Source: Chondrus crispus
Taxonomy: Eukaryota; Rhodophyta; Florideophyceae; Gigartinales; Gigartinaceae
NCBI RefSeq assembly: GCF_000350225.1
Contig: NW_005178943.1
Coordinates: 103,301-167,300, forward strand
DNA: 64,000 nucleotides
Reading direction: 5' to 3'
The notes below the pieces were generated by a model that saw nothing but the letters and a program-made list of their open reading frames with translations, did not search any database and had not been told where the DNA came from. A program made the translations under genes and the position numbers. Shown here one piece after another: positions 62,237 through 64,000 of this stretch (position 1 is its first letter; each line of letters starts with the position of its first letter).

Positions 62237-64000
62237 CTACATCCAAGGAGCAGAGGAACCCATGGGCGCAATCTCCGTTGTGGTATCGTCGCCTTCATCT
62301 TCCTCATGCTTGCCGCGGTCTAACCGACGTTTGCTGCCACGCGAAGACTTAGGCTTCTGTGTGGCTGGTTTTTTTCGAACCGTGGGCCTATATCGTCCTC
62401 GCATAATAATACCGGCATTCGACCCACAGCCGGAGCTACCACTTGATAGCGTCGGGGTAGTCATTGGTGGATCAGACTCATGTGATGACTCGCGAAAAAA
62501 AGGGTGCTTCAACGCCTCGGCAGAGGTACAGCGCGTGTCGGGCTCAAACGCAAGCAGGCGTTCCACGAGGTCAAAAAAGTTGGCGTGCCCTGGGCATCGA
62601 CTGATATCCTTCAGTGCTTGCACGCTTCGAACCACACGCAACGATTCCTTGGATGACGCCCCATCCGGCCAGTTCAACGCTTTGCGACCTCCCGACATCC
62701 GGCTAAAATATTTTTTGCTCGACCCGCCCGCTCGCAGCACCATCGAGTCAGGAATCGGTCCGAGCACGCCGCTCATCATCGCAAGATGCTCCAAATTTTC
62801 GTGCGTTTGAAACAATGCTTTGCCCGTGTAGAGTTCCACGAGAATACAGCCGATGCTCCACAAATCGCACGGATACGTCCATCCCAGGCCGAGTATGACT
62901 TCGGGCGCTCGATAATGTCGCGTAGAAATAATAGTCGAATGATGATGCGTTTCAAAAGTCGCGCTCCCGAAGTCAATAAGCTTAATCGCGTTCGATTGCT
63001 GCTTGGAGTCGACAAGCAAGATATTCTCCGGCTTGAGGTCAGTATGTATCAACGTCAAACTATGGACGAAATGGACGCTCTCCAACAGCTGCAGCGCATA
63101 TTCTCGGACCTGGTCCAGCGGGAACGGTTGAAACTTGTTGCGCCGCAATTGCTCGTACAGGGATGGACCTAGCTTTTCGAAGACCATGCACACGTGCGAT
63201 CGATAGTCAAACCACGAGTACAACTTGACGCAGTGATAAAAGCCTTGCAGGTCGCGCTTGTTGAGGTGGTGAAGGACATTGATCTCGAGTCTTGCAGCTT
63301 CGCGGTATTTTGTGACGCTACGGACGACTTTGATAGCGACGCGCTTACCTTCTCTTCGGTCCCAGGCTTCCACAACCTTTCCAAACGTCCCCTCCCCCAA
63401 ATCCGAAAGAATCTTGTATCGACCGTGCGGAAAATCCGTGTTGGGGTTTAAACCTTCGCCAAGTTTGTAGATGAGGTGTCCCTCGGCGTCGTCTTCGCAC
63501 GGAAGGGCGTAGTGGCCCCCTCCAGGTTTGGTAGGCATGTATCGAAGCGAGGTGGAGTGATCCGAGGTGCGTGGTCGCTTCTCGATGGTCTCCGGACGCG
63601 GCGCACGGGTAGTGGATGAAAGCAAATTGGGATGACACGGTGGCTGTTGATGTGACTGAGGGTTGGGGTTTGTCGGGTGTGAAACGGTGGGAGCGAAATT
63701 GGTGTGATTGGACGGAAAGGCATGCTGCGGGGCAAAGTTGATTTGGGCGTAATGGAGCGGGGCCTTTCGCGGCGGGCATTTGACATCGGGGTTGAACTGC
63801 GGTTGCAGGGTGACGGGGTTGTGCAGTTGCAATGCGTGGACGTATTGTGGGCGGTGATATTGCGAGTAGTCGTACTCGAAGATGGGCAGCGGATGAGGGG
63901 GTGGTGGGTCCGGACGGGCGCGCTTGCGTGGGTTGTGCGGAGATGAGGCGAGCGGCAGAGCGGTGGGGGTGAGGTCATTTGCGCGCAGATAGGCCGAGGG
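62237..64000 (-). CDS. LAMMER (CLK-type) dual-specificity protein kinase, 5' end beyond the window
   Basis: Frame open from the window edge; the stop is TAG at 62239-62237. A Pro/His/Asn-rich disordered N-terminus (no ATG seen in the window) is followed by the kinase domain: YKILSDLGEGTFGKVVEAWD glycine loop, VAIKVVRS lysine, EINVLHHLNK, HTDLKPENILL catalytic loop, KLIDFGSATF DFG, STRHYRAPEVILGLGW activation and P+1 region, and the diagnostic LAMMER motif as EHLAMMSGVLGPIPDSM. The C-terminus is basic and acidic. CLK kinases phosphorylate SR splicing factors and are found in the nucleus; in an intron-poor genome the substrates may be partly others. The real N-terminus must be sought upstream of this window. 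Confidence 0.93.
   Translation of the reverse strand, partial: PSAYLRANDLTPTALPLASSPHNPRKRARPDPPPPHPLPIFEYDYSQYHRPQYVHALQLHNPVTLQPQFNPDVKCPPRKAPLHYAQINFAPQHAFPSNHTNFAPTVSHPTNPNPQSHQQPPCHPNLLSSTTRAPRPETIEKRPRTSDHSTSLRYMPTKPGGGHYALPCEDDAEGHLIYKLGEGLNPNTDFPHGRYKILSDLGEGTFGKVVEAWDRREGKRVAIKVVRSVTKYREAARLEINVLHHLNKRDLQGFYHCVKLYSWFDYRSHVCMVFEKLGPSLYEQLRRNKFQPFPLDQVREYALQLLESVHFVHSLTLIHTDLKPENILLVDSKQQSNAIKLIDFGSATFETHHHSTIISTRHYRAPEVILGLGWTYPCDLWSIGCILVELYTGKALFQTHENLEHLAMMSGVLGPIPDSMVLRAGGSSKKYFSRMSGGRKALNWPDGASSKESLRVVRSVQALKDISRCPGHANFFDLVERLLAFEPDTRCTSAEALKHPFFRESSHESDPPMTTPTLSSGSSGCGSNAGIIMRGRYRPTVRKKPATQKPKSSRGSKRRLDRGKHEEDEGDDTTTEIAPMGSSAPWM

Overview
The window looks like nuclear DNA of an intron-poor, transposon-rich eukaryote, most likely a florideophyte red alga of the Chondrus crispus type. 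Eukaryotic housekeeping genes sit as single long exons (MYB, USP, mitochondrial carrier, kinesin, LAMMER kinase), only CCT3 has a clear GT-AG intron, and the space between them is packed with decayed DNA transposons, solo LTRs and MITEs. A predicted plastid-targeted NUMOD3 protein and a predicted plastid-targeted lipase-like protein fit an alga. The species call is inference.

Layout. 1-15.4 kb is a repeat island: a minus-strand ParB-like/beta-class DNA methyltransferase reading frame with two in-frame TAG codons (1-2997), a DUF7869-type gene (4.2-6.6 kb), a gag remnant with its LTR (8.5-10.5 kb), a complete-ended but decayed pogo/Tc1-type transposon (10804-13582) and a second pogo fragment (13.7-14.5 kb). 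15.4-17.2 kb holds CCT3. 17.7-20.2 kb holds two MITEs and two solo LTRs. 21.5-23.1 kb holds an R2R3-MYB gene. 25.5-27.3 kb is a piggyBac-like element. 27392-37766 is a TA-flanked composite with TIR-like ends containing several other transposons: two pogo remnants, a pogo element with its own TIRs, and a PIF/Harbinger pair.

38.4-64 kb is a gene-rich island: USP25/28-like deubiquitinase, VAP (broken by an assembly gap), NUMOD3 protein, glutamate-type mitochondrial carrier, alpha/beta hydrolase, selenoprotein-K-like protein, a Pro/Tyr-rich protein, glutaminyl-tRNA synthetase, kinesin-14 and a LAMMER kinase. These genes are unrelated in function; there is no operon-like logic.

Most notable: (i) the ParB-methyltransferase frame in a eukaryotic repeat island; (ii) a 34-nt inverted copy of GlnRS coding sequence inserted into GlnRS, removal of which restores the frame exactly; (iii) several other long near-perfect palindromes, suggesting template-switch mutation; (iv) a dispersed GTACCCAAGGGTAC-(A/T)G-TA motif that at three sites abuts a TATA-like sequence; (v) a MITE family sharing its end architecture with the 10.4-kb composite; (vi) nonsense codons in transposons that look like cytosine-deamination products.
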